DNA of 64,000 bases, from NCBI RefSeq assembly GCF_014203715.1, contig NZ_JACHJP010000010.1:62001-126000 (forward strand), given 5' to 3'. Source of the stretch: Streptosporangium saharense (GTDB taxonomy: Bacteria > Actinomycetota > Actinomycetes > Streptosporangiales > Streptosporangiaceae). The translations under genes and the position numbers were made by a program. Shown piece by piece: positions 34,354 to 43,043 of this stretch. Positions within the stretch are counted from its first letter, which is position 1; the number at the start of each line of letters is the position of its first letter. A model generated the notes under the pieces. It did no database searches and had not been told where the DNA came from. It saw only the letters and a program-made list of their open reading frames with translations.

Positions 34354-35286
34354 ATGAGCGAACCGGTCGCGCCCGATCCGGTGACCGTCCCGCGCAGGCT
34401 CCGCCCCGGTGACCTGGTCGCGGTCGTCGCGCCCTGCGGGCCTCCCGACCCCGAGCGGCTCGCCCGTGGGGCGTCACTGCTGCGGGAGCTGGGGCTTGAG
34501 GTCGTCACCGGTGCCCACGTGCTCGACCGGGAGGGCTACCTCGCGGGGACGGACGCCGCGCGGGCGGCCGACCTGCAGGCGGCCTGGTGCGACCCCGACG
34601 TGGCCGCGGTGCTGTGCGCCAGGGGCGGCTACGGGGCGACGCGGGTGCTCGAACTGCTCGACTGGGAGGCCATGCGGGCCGCGGGGCCCAAGACGCTGGT
34701 CGGTTCGAGCGATGTCACCGCGCTGCACCGGGCCTTCTCCGTCATGCTGGGCGTCGCCTCGTGGTTCGGGCCGATGCCCGCCTGCTCGACCCTCAGCGAC
34801 CCCGAGGGGCCGGAGCCGCGTACCCTCGAACACCTGGCCGCCGCCCTGTTCGGCACGCCCGCGCCGGTCGTGGGGGACCGGGTGATCGTCCCGGGACGGG
34901 TCGAGGCGCCGGTGACCGGGGGGAACCTCAGCCTGCTCGCGGCGCTGTGCGGCACGCCGTACGAGCTGAGGGCGCGGGGGAGGATCGTGCTGCTTGAGGA
35001 CGTCACCGAGGCGCCCTACCGGATCGACCGGATGATCACCCAGCTGCTCATGTCGGGGGCGCTGGACGGGGCGGCCGGGTTCGCCCTCGGCTCCTGGGTC
35101 CGCTGCGGCGACCCCTACCCGGTGTTGCGGGAGCGGCTTGAACCGCTCAGGGTGCCGGTGATCGCCGGTCTTCCCGTGGGGCACGGCACACCACAGCTGA
35201 GTGTGCTCTTAGGGGCACTTGGTGCTATTGATGCAGAATCGTGCTCTCTGACCGGCTCAAACACCGCCCCCGTGAAGGCAGTCTAG
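34354..35286 (+). CDS. LD-carboxypeptidase, peptidase family S66
   Basis: The 310-residue protein belongs to family S66 (muramoyl-tetrapeptide LD-carboxypeptidase or MccF-like). The nucleophile Ser is in VGSSDVTALH, and the catalytic Glu and His are in LLEDVTEAPYRID and LPVGHG. It would trim the terminal D-alanine of peptidoglycan stem peptides or cleave related amide bonds. No signal peptide is seen. Codon 286 is TTA (35209-35211), and the last 25 codons contain unusually many A/T-ending codons. An inverted repeat (CTAGGT, GCGG, ACCTAG; 35283-35298) overlaps the stop. Confidence 0.9.
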   Translation: MSEPVAPDPVTVPRRLRPGDLVAVVAPCGPPDPERLARGASLLRELGLEVVTGAHVLDREGYLAGTDAARAADLQAAWCDPDVAAVLCARGGYGATRVLELLDWEAMRAAGPKTLVGSSDVTALHRAFSVMLGVASWFGPMPACSTLSDPEGPEPRTLEHLAAALFGTPAPVVGDRVIVPGRVEAPVTGGNLSLLAALCGTPYELRARGRIVLLEDVTEAPYRIDRMITQLLMSGALDGAAGFALGSWVRCGDPYPVLRERLEPLRVPVIAGLPVGHGTPQLSVLLGALGAIDAESCSLTGSNTAPVKAV

Positions 35287-35324
35287 GTGCGGACCTAGGA
35301 GGAGAGAGCAGAGGGGATGGGCGT

Positions 35325-36260
35325 GTGAGGCTGTTCCGGCGGCGTCGTGACCGGCAGACGAGGAGAGCCGCGCGGCCGGTCGAAGACGTCGATCTCGACT
35401 CCCTGCTCGCCCTGGTCGCCGACAGCCTCGGCTACGCCTGCGCCTTCTCCGCCGACGGCGGCACGCTGACCCTGACGTCGGACGAACAGCAGACCGGGCA
35501 CACGGTACGGCTGGCGGGGCTGCGGGCCGAGGCGCGCAGGCGCTCGCGCGAGGACTGGCCGGTGCTCGTCTCCGGGCACCTGTCCCACGTGCTGGCCACG
35601 GCGGGGGAGCCCTTCGACGCCTGCGACCTGGACCAGGTCCGCCCGCTGCTGCGCACCAGGCTCCGGCCCGCCGACGACGCCGAGACCGGTGTCGTTGGCC
35701 GCCACCTCAGCGCCGACCTGGTCGAGGTGCTCACCGTCGGGTACGGCGAGGCCGCCAGGCCGGTCCGCCCGGAGGAGGTCGGCTGCTGGCCGATCGCCGC
35801 CGCGCAGGCCCTTGAGGAGGCCGTGGGCAACGCGGCGCGCGACGGGCGGCTCTCGGTTGAGGCGATCGACCTCGGCGGCGCGACCGCGCTGCGGCTGAGC
35901 GGCACCACCGGAAGCGCCGCTGCCCACCTGCGCCGCCTCGGCGACTATCTCCGCGTGCCCGCCGACGGCGTGCTGGTCGCCCTGCCGAGCCACTCGGCGA
36001 TGGTCGTCCACCCGGTCGAGGGCATCGAGGTCGTCCGCGCGATCGAACGGCTGCGGCTGTTCGCCCAGCGCGAGTGCGACCCGGAGGCCGGCGGGCTCAG
36101 CCCCCAGGTCTACTGGTGGCACGACGGCAGGCTCACCCTCATCAGGGCCGACCTCGTCAGCCAGGACGGGCAGGTCCGGCTGGTCGTCGCCCCACCTCAG
36201 GCGTTCGCGCGGGTGCTCGCCGCCCTGGCGGCCCGTCCGGAGGGCGGTCCCGGAGGCTGA
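35325..36260 (+). CDS. Hypothetical protein upstream of the Hsp70-like gene
   Basis: The 311-residue soluble protein starts at GTG 35325 (GAGGGG 8 nt upstream) with a very basic stretch RLFRRRRDRQTRR, then an acidic/hydrophobic region (EDVDLDSLLALVADSLGY). I do not recognise a family with confidence; the C-terminal LPSHSAMVVHPV and QVYWWHDGRLTL segments look like a compact alpha/beta domain, faintly similar to DUF1444/YtpQ. It has no membrane helix or catalytic signature. Its position 190 bp before the Hsp70-like gene on the same strand may link it to that module, but this is inference. Confidence 0.7.
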   Translation: MRLFRRRRDRQTRRAARPVEDVDLDSLLALVADSLGYACAFSADGGTLTLTSDEQQTGHTVRLAGLRAEARRRSREDWPVLVSGHLSHVLATAGEPFDACDLDQVRPLLRTRLRPADDAETGVVGRHLSADLVEVLTVGYGEAARPVRPEEVGCWPIAAAQALEEAVGNAARDGRLSVEAIDLGGATALRLSGTTGSAAAHLRRLGDYLRVPADGVLVALPSHSAMVVHPVEGIEVVRAIERLRLFAQRECDPEAGGLSPQVYWWHDGRLTLIRADLVSQDGQVRLVVAPPQAFARVLAALAARPEGGPGG

Positions 36261-36450
36261 GAACGATCCCCGGAGGGACGCCACGGGATCACCGTGGGAG
36301 CTCGGGGAACCGTAAGATGGTGCCTTCCCGCCCCGCACTCACCCCGAGGAGCCTCCCGCGCACCCCGGCCGTCCCTCCGGCGTGCCCGCCACGATCGGCC
36401 GCGGCCCGTGAATGCGGGATGACCGGGTCCGCATCTACGAGGAGTGGCAA

Positions 36451-38922
36451 ATGGCGCAGTGGTGCCTCGGTGTCGATCTCGGGACGAGTTTCTCCGCCGG
36501 GGTCATAGCCGCCGAAGGGCGCTTCGACGTCCTGGAGGTCGAGGGGGAGCGGCGCATCCCCTCGGCCGTCATGCTCGACGAGCGCGGCACGCTGGTCGCG
36601 GGCCGCGTCGCCCAGCGGGGCATCGCGCTCAACCCGGAACGCGTCGAGCGCAACCCCAAGCGCTACGTCGGCCGGGGCCGGATGCTGCTCGGCGGGGTGC
36701 CGGTCGCCGTCGCCGACGCCATGGCGGCGCTGCTCGAACTGTTCGTCAGCGAGGGCAAACGGCGCTTCGACGGCGCCCCGCCCGACTGCATCGCGCTGAC
36801 CCACCCCGTCGCCTGGGGAGAGGACCGCAAGGCCGTACTGCTGGAGGCCGCCAGGCAGGTCGTACGCGGGGTGCGGATCGTGCTCGTGGACGAGCCCGTC
36901 GCCTCGGCCCGCTACTTCGCCGGGGCCGGGCGGGCGGGCGGCTCGCACCTGGCCGTCTACGACCTCGGCGGCGGCACGTTCGACGCCGCCGTCCTCACCG
37001 TGGACGGCAGCGACTTCAAGGTCGTCGGCGAGCCCGGCGGCAGCGACGAGATCGGCGGGGAGGTGTTCGACGAGCAGGTCTTCGCCTTCCTCGGCACGCA
37101 GATCGAGCGCCTGGACGCCGAGTGGTGGCAGCAGGTGACCACCAACCCGGAGCGCCGCTACGTGAGCTACGCCGCCGACCTGCTCAAGATGGCCAGGGAG
37201 GCCAAGGAGGCGCTGTCGAAGTTCGACACCTCCTCCCACTACGTGGTCGGCATCAACGAGGACGTGCACATCGCCAGGGGCGACCTGGAGGACCTCATCG
37301 GGACCGAGATCGTCAAGACGGTCGACATCCTGGAGGAGACGATCCGCGGCGCCGGGATCACCCGGGACGAGCTGGCGGCGGTGTTCATGACCGGTGGCGC
37401 GAGCCGGATGCCGCTGGTCCAGGAGGCCGTGCGCGACCGGCTCGGCGACCGGGTGCGCACCTACGACGACCCGAAGATCGTCGTCGCGTACGGCGCCGCC
37501 CAGCTCGCCTGGAAGCTCAAGGTCGAGCAGCGCGACCCCGAGCAGTCCCAGAGCCTGCCGGTGAGCCGTGTCGAGCCGACCGGCGGGCAGCGGACCTTCA
37601 CCGGCCCCGCGGGCGGGCACACCGGGGGCCACCCGGTCCCCGAGGGCGGCCCCAGGGCGAGGCCACAGGTCGCGCAGCCGGGCGGGCCGGTCGTCCCCGG
37701 CGTCGCCAAGGTGCTGGACGGCGTGCTCGACGCCCGGGTGGAGGGGGGAAGGGTCTTCGTCCACCAGGCCTTCGACAGCGGCCACCTGCTGCGCAGGCTC
37801 GACGGCGTCGAGGGGAGATACGACCGGGAACTGCGCTTCGGCAGGCTGGTCGAATGGGCCGTCTCCCGCGAGGGCGTCGCCGCGGTCGAGCAGGTCGGCC
37901 CGGCGCAGACGCTGGTGCGCGTCCTCACCCCCGACCTGGCCATCCGCGGCACCCACCCGCTCCAGGTGTGGGGCAACCCCACGGTGCTCGCGCACGGCCG
38001 TACCTCGTGGGTCTTCTTCCAGCCGCGCCAGCCGACCCCGGTGGACAGCTCGGTCGGCCTGCCCTGGGGCGAGACCGGCCAGCTCTCGGTTGTGGAGTTC
38101 GACCTGGGCGGGGGCTTCATGTTCCAGGCGCCGCAGCCACGCGACCTGGGACCGTACACCCAGTGGTTCCTCAACGAGGACAACCGGCTGCGGCGGCTCG
38201 TGGACCAGGAGGGGCCGAGCGGCAACGACCCCGCGCCCTCCGTCGGGGCGCCCGGCTGCACGGTGGTGCTCGGGCAGTTCAGCAGCAACAAGCCGATGTT
38301 CCAGAACAGGCACCACGACTTCAGGCCCTGGCAGGTGCTGTGCCTGATCGACCCGGGCGGCGTCGTGCGCCCGACGGTCAGGGAGCCGGGGCGTAGCTGG
38401 CTGCACCAGGTCGTGCTGCACAACGGCAGGTGGTTCACCTCAAGCTCGGCAGGACTTGAGGCCGACGCCGCCGACGGCAGGACCAAGCTCGTCATGCCCA
38501 GGCCGAGGGCGGGCGCCCTGCGCTGGGTCCCCGCGGGCGGCCAGATCTACGCGGTCGGCACCGACCAGGTGAGTCCCGCGCGGGGCTGGTCGGTCGGGAT
38601 CTTCAACCAGCGCTCGCACACGCTGGAGTTCCTGATGGGCAAGCAGTCGGCGACCCTGGCCGGGCACCTGACCTCGCGTCACCGCTGGGAGCGGCCCAGG
38701 CTGGTGGCCGACGGCGACTCGATCTGGCTGACCATGCTGGACGCGGGCCGCAGCAGGCTCGTGCACGTCACCCCGGCGGGGGCGCGGGAGGTGCACCGCA
38801 CGCCGGGGCTGTTCGAGCCGGTCGTGCGGGTTCCCAGTGGCCTGCTGTGCCTGCACCGGCCCGGGGACACCACCGGGGCGACCCGCGACCAGCCCGCGGC
38901 CCTGGTGCACCTGCCGTTGTGA
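36451..38922 (+). CDS. Hsp70-like ATPase with a novel C-terminal domain instead of the substrate-binding domain
   Basis: Residues 1-356 of this 823-residue protein form an Hsp70 actin-like nucleotide-binding domain: phosphate-1 GVDLGTSFS (7-15), DEPVAS (147-152), phosphate-2 YDLGGGTFD (170-178) and adenosine motif VFMTGGASRM (312-321). There is no DnaK linker or beta-sandwich substrate domain. A Pro/Gly-rich linker (about 361-420) leads to roughly 400 residues with repeated W/F and G-rich strands (QVWGNPTVL, TSWVFFQP, DSIWLTMLD, GRSRLVHV) that may be a beta-propeller; I do not recognise the family. ATG 36451 has GAGGAG 6 nt upstream. It converges on two dynamin-like genes. Confidence 0.88.
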   Translation: MAQWCLGVDLGTSFSAGVIAAEGRFDVLEVEGERRIPSAVMLDERGTLVAGRVAQRGIALNPERVERNPKRYVGRGRMLLGGVPVAVADAMAALLELFVSEGKRRFDGAPPDCIALTHPVAWGEDRKAVLLEAARQVVRGVRIVLVDEPVASARYFAGAGRAGGSHLAVYDLGGGTFDAAVLTVDGSDFKVVGEPGGSDEIGGEVFDEQVFAFLGTQIERLDAEWWQQVTTNPERRYVSYAADLLKMAREAKEALSKFDTSSHYVVGINEDVHIARGDLEDLIGTEIVKTVDILEETIRGAGITRDELAAVFMTGGASRMPLVQEAVRDRLGDRVRTYDDPKIVVAYGAAQLAWKLKVEQRDPEQSQSLPVSRVEPTGGQRTFTGPAGGHTGGHPVPEGGPRARPQVAQPGGPVVPGVAKVLDGVLDARVEGGRVFVHQAFDSGHLLRRLDGVEGRYDRELRFGRLVEWAVSREGVAAVEQVGPAQTLVRVLTPDLAIRGTHPLQVWGNPTVLAHGRTSWVFFQPRQPTPVDSSVGLPWGETGQLSVVEFDLGGGFMFQAPQPRDLGPYTQWFLNEDNRLRRLVDQEGPSGNDPAPSVGAPGCTVVLGQFSSNKPMFQNRHHDFRPWQVLCLIDPGGVVRPTVREPGRSWLHQVVLHNGRWFTSSSAGLEADAADGRTKLVMPRPRAGALRWVPAGGQIYAVGTDQVSPARGWSVGIFNQRSHTLEFLMGKQSATLAGHLTSRHRWERPRLVADGDSIWLTMLDAGRSRLVHVTPAGAREVHRTPGLFEPVVRVPSGLLCLHRPGDTTGATRDQPAALVHLPL

Positions 38923-38928
38923 ACGCGT

Positions 38929-38960
38929 GTGCCCCCGGCGGACGAATCCGCCGGGGGCAC
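38929..38960. terminator. Bidirectional hairpin terminator between Hsp70-like and dynamin-like genes
   Basis: A perfect 13-bp stem (38929-38941 with 38948-38960) closes an ACGAAT loop in the 52-bp gap between the two convergent stop codons, so it can end both transcripts. Confidence 0.88.
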
Positions 38961-38974
38961 AGCCGTACAGGGCC

Positions 38975-40906
38975 TCAGGAGACCGGCGCGGGAGCCGCAG
39001 CGGGGGCCGCGCCGAGGGCGGCGACCGCGGTGGCCAGTTCCTCGCGCAGCGCGTGGCCGCGCCTGGTGAGGGTGTTGATCGCGGAGATGCGGTCCTGACC
39101 GGACTGCCGTGACTTCTGGCGGTCGGCGGCGGAGCGGGCCGAGGCGGACTTCAGCTCCGCCCGCCTGCTCTCCAGCTCCTTGCGCCGCCGCGTCAGGCTG
39201 TCGTCGGCCGCCTGCTCGACGCCGACCCGCCAGGTGGCGACCATCCGCTCCAGGTCGAGGGTCATCTCCCTGGCCACGACGGAGAACTGGTCTCGCAGCG
39301 CCCCCCTGATCGCGGCCTGGTTGCGCTGCACCTTCTCCAGCGAGCGCCGCCCGAGGAAGATGGAGGCCCCGATGGCCGGGGCCACCAGAAGGAAGCCGAT
39401 GGGGCCGAGCATGGCCGCGGCCAGGCCACCGAACGAGGCGGCCATCGAGATCGAGGGCAGCACGTCCCGCACCATGTCCACGTCGACTGGCGCGTCCGCG
39501 GCCTGGTCCCCCTTGACCTGGACCTGCGACAGGTTGGGCATCCCGCTCCTGTCCGCCGACAGCTCGACAGGGCCGAGGCCCAGGTCGCGGGCGAAGGCGT
39601 CCAGGGTGGTCCTGGCCAGCTTCTCCACGTCGAAGACGATCTGCGACCAGGCGGCCTCAAGGGAGCGCTGGACGCTCTCCGGCAGCTCCGCCATGTATCT
39701 GTCGATCTGCTCCTGCTTCTTCAGCGTGGCGATCGCGTTCTCGTACGGCTGGCGGATCTCGGCCACCCTGGCGGCCACGATGCCGCCGACCTCGCGACCG
39801 AGGAAGGTGTTGGCCACCGCCCCCGCCCTGCGCCTGGCCACCAGCTCCCCGAGGGCGGCCAGCTCCGCGTCCAGCTCGGCGAGCCTGGCGGTGACGTCCC
39901 CGGCGTCGTCGGAGCCCGCGGCGACGTCGTCCTGCGCCCCGGTCGCCAGCGCGTTCAGCACGGAGAGCGCGGCGGAGACCACGGTCGCGCCGCGTGCCGA
40001 CTCCCTGCCCTCGGCGAACCCGCGCAGGTGCCGCTCCAGCACGTCCATGCCGCTGCGGGCCCGTAGCGCGTCGGCCCGCTCGGCGCGGCCCTCCCTGCGC
40101 TTGGCCGCCGCGGCCTCGGCGAGCTTCGAGCTGACCGGGATCCAGGGGGCCCGCAGCAGCGGGCTCAGCGTCGCCGCCCTGCCGGGGTCGGCGGCGATCG
40201 CCTCGGTGACGAAGGTCCGCAGCCTGGCCTGGTTCTCCTCCTGAAGGCTCCGCCAGTTGGTCGAGTCCTCCACCTTGGTCAGCACGAACACGATCGCCTG
40301 GACCCGTTCCGCGGCCTCGGCGAGGAACTCGAGTTCGTGCCTGAGCACCGGCTGGTCCTGCGCGCTGAGCGTGAACAGCAGCGCGTCGGCCCGCTGGAGC
40401 ATGGCCACGGTCACCTGCCTGTGCCCGACGGTCAGACTGTCGACGCCGGGGGTGTCGAGCAGGCGCAGGCCGTCGAGCAGCGGGTTGTCCAGGGTGATGT
40501 CCACGCTGACGACGTCGCGCCGCTTGCCCGCGTCGCCGCGCATCGAGGCGTAGTCGGGGATCGACTCGACGGTGATCGGCGTCTCGACAAGCCCGGTGCC
40601 GGTGTTGCGGTGCACGACGGCGGTGAGGCGGGGCCCGCGCCGCAGGGACAGGAAGCAGTTGGTCGCGACGTCGGCATCCACGGGCAGCAGGTCGGGGTGG
40701 CCGACGAGCGTGTTGAGCAGGCGGCTCTTGCCCCGCTTCTGCGCGCCCGCGACCACGATGTCGGTGCACTCGTCCTTCCACCTGGCCGCGCTCGCGGCCA
40801 GCACCTCGGCCAGGTCCTGCCTGCCGCAGCGGCCCGCAAGGCCGTGGACCTCGTTGGCGTAGCGCAACAGCCGGGCCACCGGGCCCGCCTGCTCGGGGGT
40901 GGTCAT
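38975..40906 (-). CDS. Dynamin-family GTPase (IniA-like), second gene of pair
   Basis: The 643-residue protein has a dynamin-type GTPase domain: P-loop GAQKRGKS (54-61), switch-I Thr T82, DTPG (151-154) and TKVED (210-214). A strongly hydrophobic stretch at residues 484-518 (SISMAASFGGLAAAML, GPIGFLLVAPAIGASIF) fits a membrane-inserting paddle, and a basic coiled-coil tail follows (RRRKELESRRAELKS). Bacterial dynamin-like proteins such as mycobacterial IniA remodel or protect the membrane. ATG 40906 has AGGAG upstream. It lies 38 bp downstream of a second dynamin-like gene, as in IniA/IniC pairs that may hetero-oligomerise. Confidence 0.9.
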   Translation of the reverse strand: MTTPEQAGPVARLLRYANEVHGLAGRCGRQDLAEVLAASAARWKDECTDIVVAGAQKRGKSRLLNTLVGHPDLLPVDADVATNCFLSLRRGPRLTAVVHRNTGTGLVETPITVESIPDYASMRGDAGKRRDVVSVDITLDNPLLDGLRLLDTPGVDSLTVGHRQVTVAMLQRADALLFTLSAQDQPVLRHELEFLAEAAERVQAIVFVLTKVEDSTNWRSLQEENQARLRTFVTEAIAADPGRAATLSPLLRAPWIPVSSKLAEAAAAKRREGRAERADALRARSGMDVLERHLRGFAEGRESARGATVVSAALSVLNALATGAQDDVAAGSDDAGDVTARLAELDAELAALGELVARRRAGAVANTFLGREVGGIVAARVAEIRQPYENAIATLKKQEQIDRYMAELPESVQRSLEAAWSQIVFDVEKLARTTLDAFARDLGLGPVELSADRSGMPNLSQVQVKGDQAADAPVDVDMVRDVLPSISMAASFGGLAAAMLGPIGFLLVAPAIGASIFLGRRSLEKVQRNQAAIRGALRDQFSVVAREMTLDLERMVATWRVGVEQAADDSLTRRRKELESRRAELKSASARSAADRQKSRQSGQDRISAINTLTRRGHALREELATAVAALGAAPAAAPAPVS

Positions 40907-40944
40907 CTGAGGTGTTCTCCTGTCGGGATCGTGCCGGTGGGGGG

Positions 40945-42780
40945 TCACGGGCCGTCCGGCCGGTCGCAGCGCGCCCAGATGGCCTCGTAGGCCTCGCAGA
41001 GGGTCTCGGCCGCCCTGCGCTGCCTGATGGGGAGCGGTCTGTGGGTCAGCACGCGGAACCTGGCGGCCAGCGCGGCGGCGTAGCCGGCCAGTTCCGTGCG
41101 GGGGGCCGAGGGAGGAGCGCCGAGCTGGACCGCCAGCTCGGTCCCGCTCAGCAGCAGTTCGAGGGCGCGCCGGTCGTCCACGGGGACCATCGGGGACAGG
41201 CGCAGCGCCTCGGCCGCCGCCCGGTCGACGGAGACCGGGGGAAGCGGCCCCCCGCCGGTGGCCGTGGCCGGTTTGCGGTCCTCGGCGAGTGCCGCGCCGA
41301 CGACGTCCTCAAGGACGGTCAGCACGTCCCTGGCCCGGTGCCCTCCGGTACGGCCCTCGCTCATCATGGCCAGGGTGCGCCAGCGCATCGAGGCGGCGGT
41401 GGCCGCGGTCGCGATCTCCGGCTTCGGTGCCCCCGCGGCCAGCCCGAGCTGTTCCGCGGGGTCGTCGTGGCGGGCCATGCGCAGCAGTTCGGCCGTCATC
41501 TCCTCGTTCAGGACGAGCGTGCCCCTGCCGAGCGCCTCGGCCGCGGCGAAGATCCGCAGGCCGCCGAGCGCGGTCGCGATGGGCTTGTTCTCGTCGAGCT
41601 GGGCCGCCAGCGCGTCCAGGGTGGAACGGTCCGAGCCGAGCGCGGGGGTGCGGGCTATGGCGCGCAGCCTGGTCAGGGCGTCGAGCGCCTTCAGGTGGTC
41701 GGCGCGGCGGGCGAAGTGGGCGATGCCCGCGGCGACCGAGCCGGTCGCGGCCCGTCCGGCGGAGGCGTATCCCGACCGCTCAAGCAGGTGCGCCGCCAGC
41801 CCCTTGGGGTCGCTGACGACGCCCTCGCGCAGGGCGCGCACCGCGGTCATGATGCCGTAGCGGTGCAGCCGCTCGACCAGGCGGTGCCGTACCTCGGAGG
41901 AGACGGGCAGGTCGGGGGCGGTGCGGAAGTCTTCCAGGTCGAGGAGATAGTCCTCCAGGTCGTCCTCGTCCATCCCGGCCAGCGTGGACAGCGCCGCGAA
42001 CTCCTCGGCGCCCGGTGGGCACGCCCGCGCGGTCTCGGCCAGCAGGCCGATCACCGGGACCACGTCGAAGACGGAGGTCCGCAGGTCCTGGTAGCCCTTG
42101 GCCGCGAGGCGCCGCGCGGTCGGCCAGGGGTCGTCCTCGTCACCGCGCCGGTCAACCTGGCCGAGCACGGCCAGGGTGTTGACGCAGCTCATCCCGCAGG
42201 CGCCGGTGAGGCCGCGGAACTCGGCGAGGGTGGTGTCGTCGAACTTCTGGACGTAGCGCAGCACGTAGATCATCGCCTGGGCGCGGTCGTCCTCGTCCCC
42301 CGAGCCGAACAGCATGCTCCTGGCGGCCTGCTCGTTGGCGGCCGTCACCGTGTTCATGCCGGGGGTGTCGACGATGGTGACCGTGCGCAGGGAGGGCTGG
42401 TCCAGCGTGACGCGCAGCCGCCGGATCCTGGAGACCTCGACCCCCAGGTCCGAGGGCAGCCGGTGGCCGGGCAGCAGCCGTGAGTGGGCGACCTCGCCGT
42501 CCCGCAGCTCGATCGTGATGTGGCCGTCGTCGGTGCCGTACTCGTACTGGGTGACGACGAAGGTGCACTCGCCCGCGTCGACCGGGGCAACGGGCAGTCC
42601 GAGCAGGGCGTTGACCAGGGTCGACTTGCCGCTGCTGACCGCGCCCGCGACCGCGACCCGCAGCGGGGCGTCAAGGCTCGCGCGCACCTGGGCGACCCGC
42701 TCGCGCAGCTCGGCCCCGGCGAGCCTGGCCGAGGTGGAGTCGCAGAGGCGGCGCAGCAGGTCCGCGGGGCCCGCCGTCAC
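40945..42780 (-). CDS. Dynamin-family GTPase (IniC-like), first gene of pair
   Basis: The 611-residue protein has P-loop GAVSSGKST (46-54) and DTPG (138-141); the G4 base-specificity motif is GQVD (207-210) rather than N/TKxD, so guanine selectivity could be relaxed. Unlike its partner it has no long hydrophobic paddle, only helical regions, so it may depend on the second GTPase for membrane binding, as proposed for IniC-like proteins. GTG 42780 is the first start. It is transcribed before the partner gene and divergently from the sigma-factor gene. Confidence 0.88.
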   Translation of the reverse strand: MTAGPADLLRRLCDSTSARLAGAELRERVAQVRASLDAPLRVAVAGAVSSGKSTLVNALLGLPVAPVDAGECTFVVTQYEYGTDDGHITIELRDGEVAHSRLLPGHRLPSDLGVEVSRIRRLRVTLDQPSLRTVTIVDTPGMNTVTAANEQAARSMLFGSGDEDDRAQAMIYVLRYVQKFDDTTLAEFRGLTGACGMSCVNTLAVLGQVDRRGDEDDPWPTARRLAAKGYQDLRTSVFDVVPVIGLLAETARACPPGAEEFAALSTLAGMDEDDLEDYLLDLEDFRTAPDLPVSSEVRHRLVERLHRYGIMTAVRALREGVVSDPKGLAAHLLERSGYASAGRAATGSVAAGIAHFARRADHLKALDALTRLRAIARTPALGSDRSTLDALAAQLDENKPIATALGGLRIFAAAEALGRGTLVLNEEMTAELLRMARHDDPAEQLGLAAGAPKPEIATAATAASMRWRTLAMMSEGRTGGHRARDVLTVLEDVVGAALAEDRKPATATGGGPLPPVSVDRAAAEALRLSPMVPVDDRRALELLLSGTELAVQLGAPPSAPRTELAGYAAALAARFRVLTHRPLPIRQRRAAETLCEAYEAIWARCDRPDGP

Positions 42781-42902
42781 GTGGCACCGCCGGGTGCGGG
42801 CCGTACATGGAGGGCGGGGGACGAGAACGTCCGCGGGAACATGGGCAGATTCTCCTCCTGTGTCGGGTTCCTGGTCGTCCCGGAGGGGAGTCGACGCAGG
42901 TC

Positions 42903-42919
42903 AGTCAGGTTGTCTGACT
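42903..42919. promoter_or_regulatory. Inverted repeat between the dynamin pair and the sigma-factor gene
   Basis: AGTCAG, GTTGT, CTGACT forms a perfect 6-bp inverted repeat in the 263-bp divergent region. It could be a regulator site for either side. No convincing -10/-35 pair was found nearby. Confidence 0.4.
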
Positions 42920-43043
42920 CGTCACGGGACGATCCGAGGGGGGGATTATCACGGTCCAATATCATGGCGGACCACCGCATACCGGGCGATCGTGGGACGT
43001 GATGTCATTGGCTGATTTTCCGCTCCCGGACGATGGGTGACCG

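Noticed and set aside
36289-38421. 710-codon minus-strand open frame over the Hsp70-like gene
   Set aside because: The plus strand has a complete Hsp70 nucleotide-binding domain; the antisense frame is an artefact of high GC.
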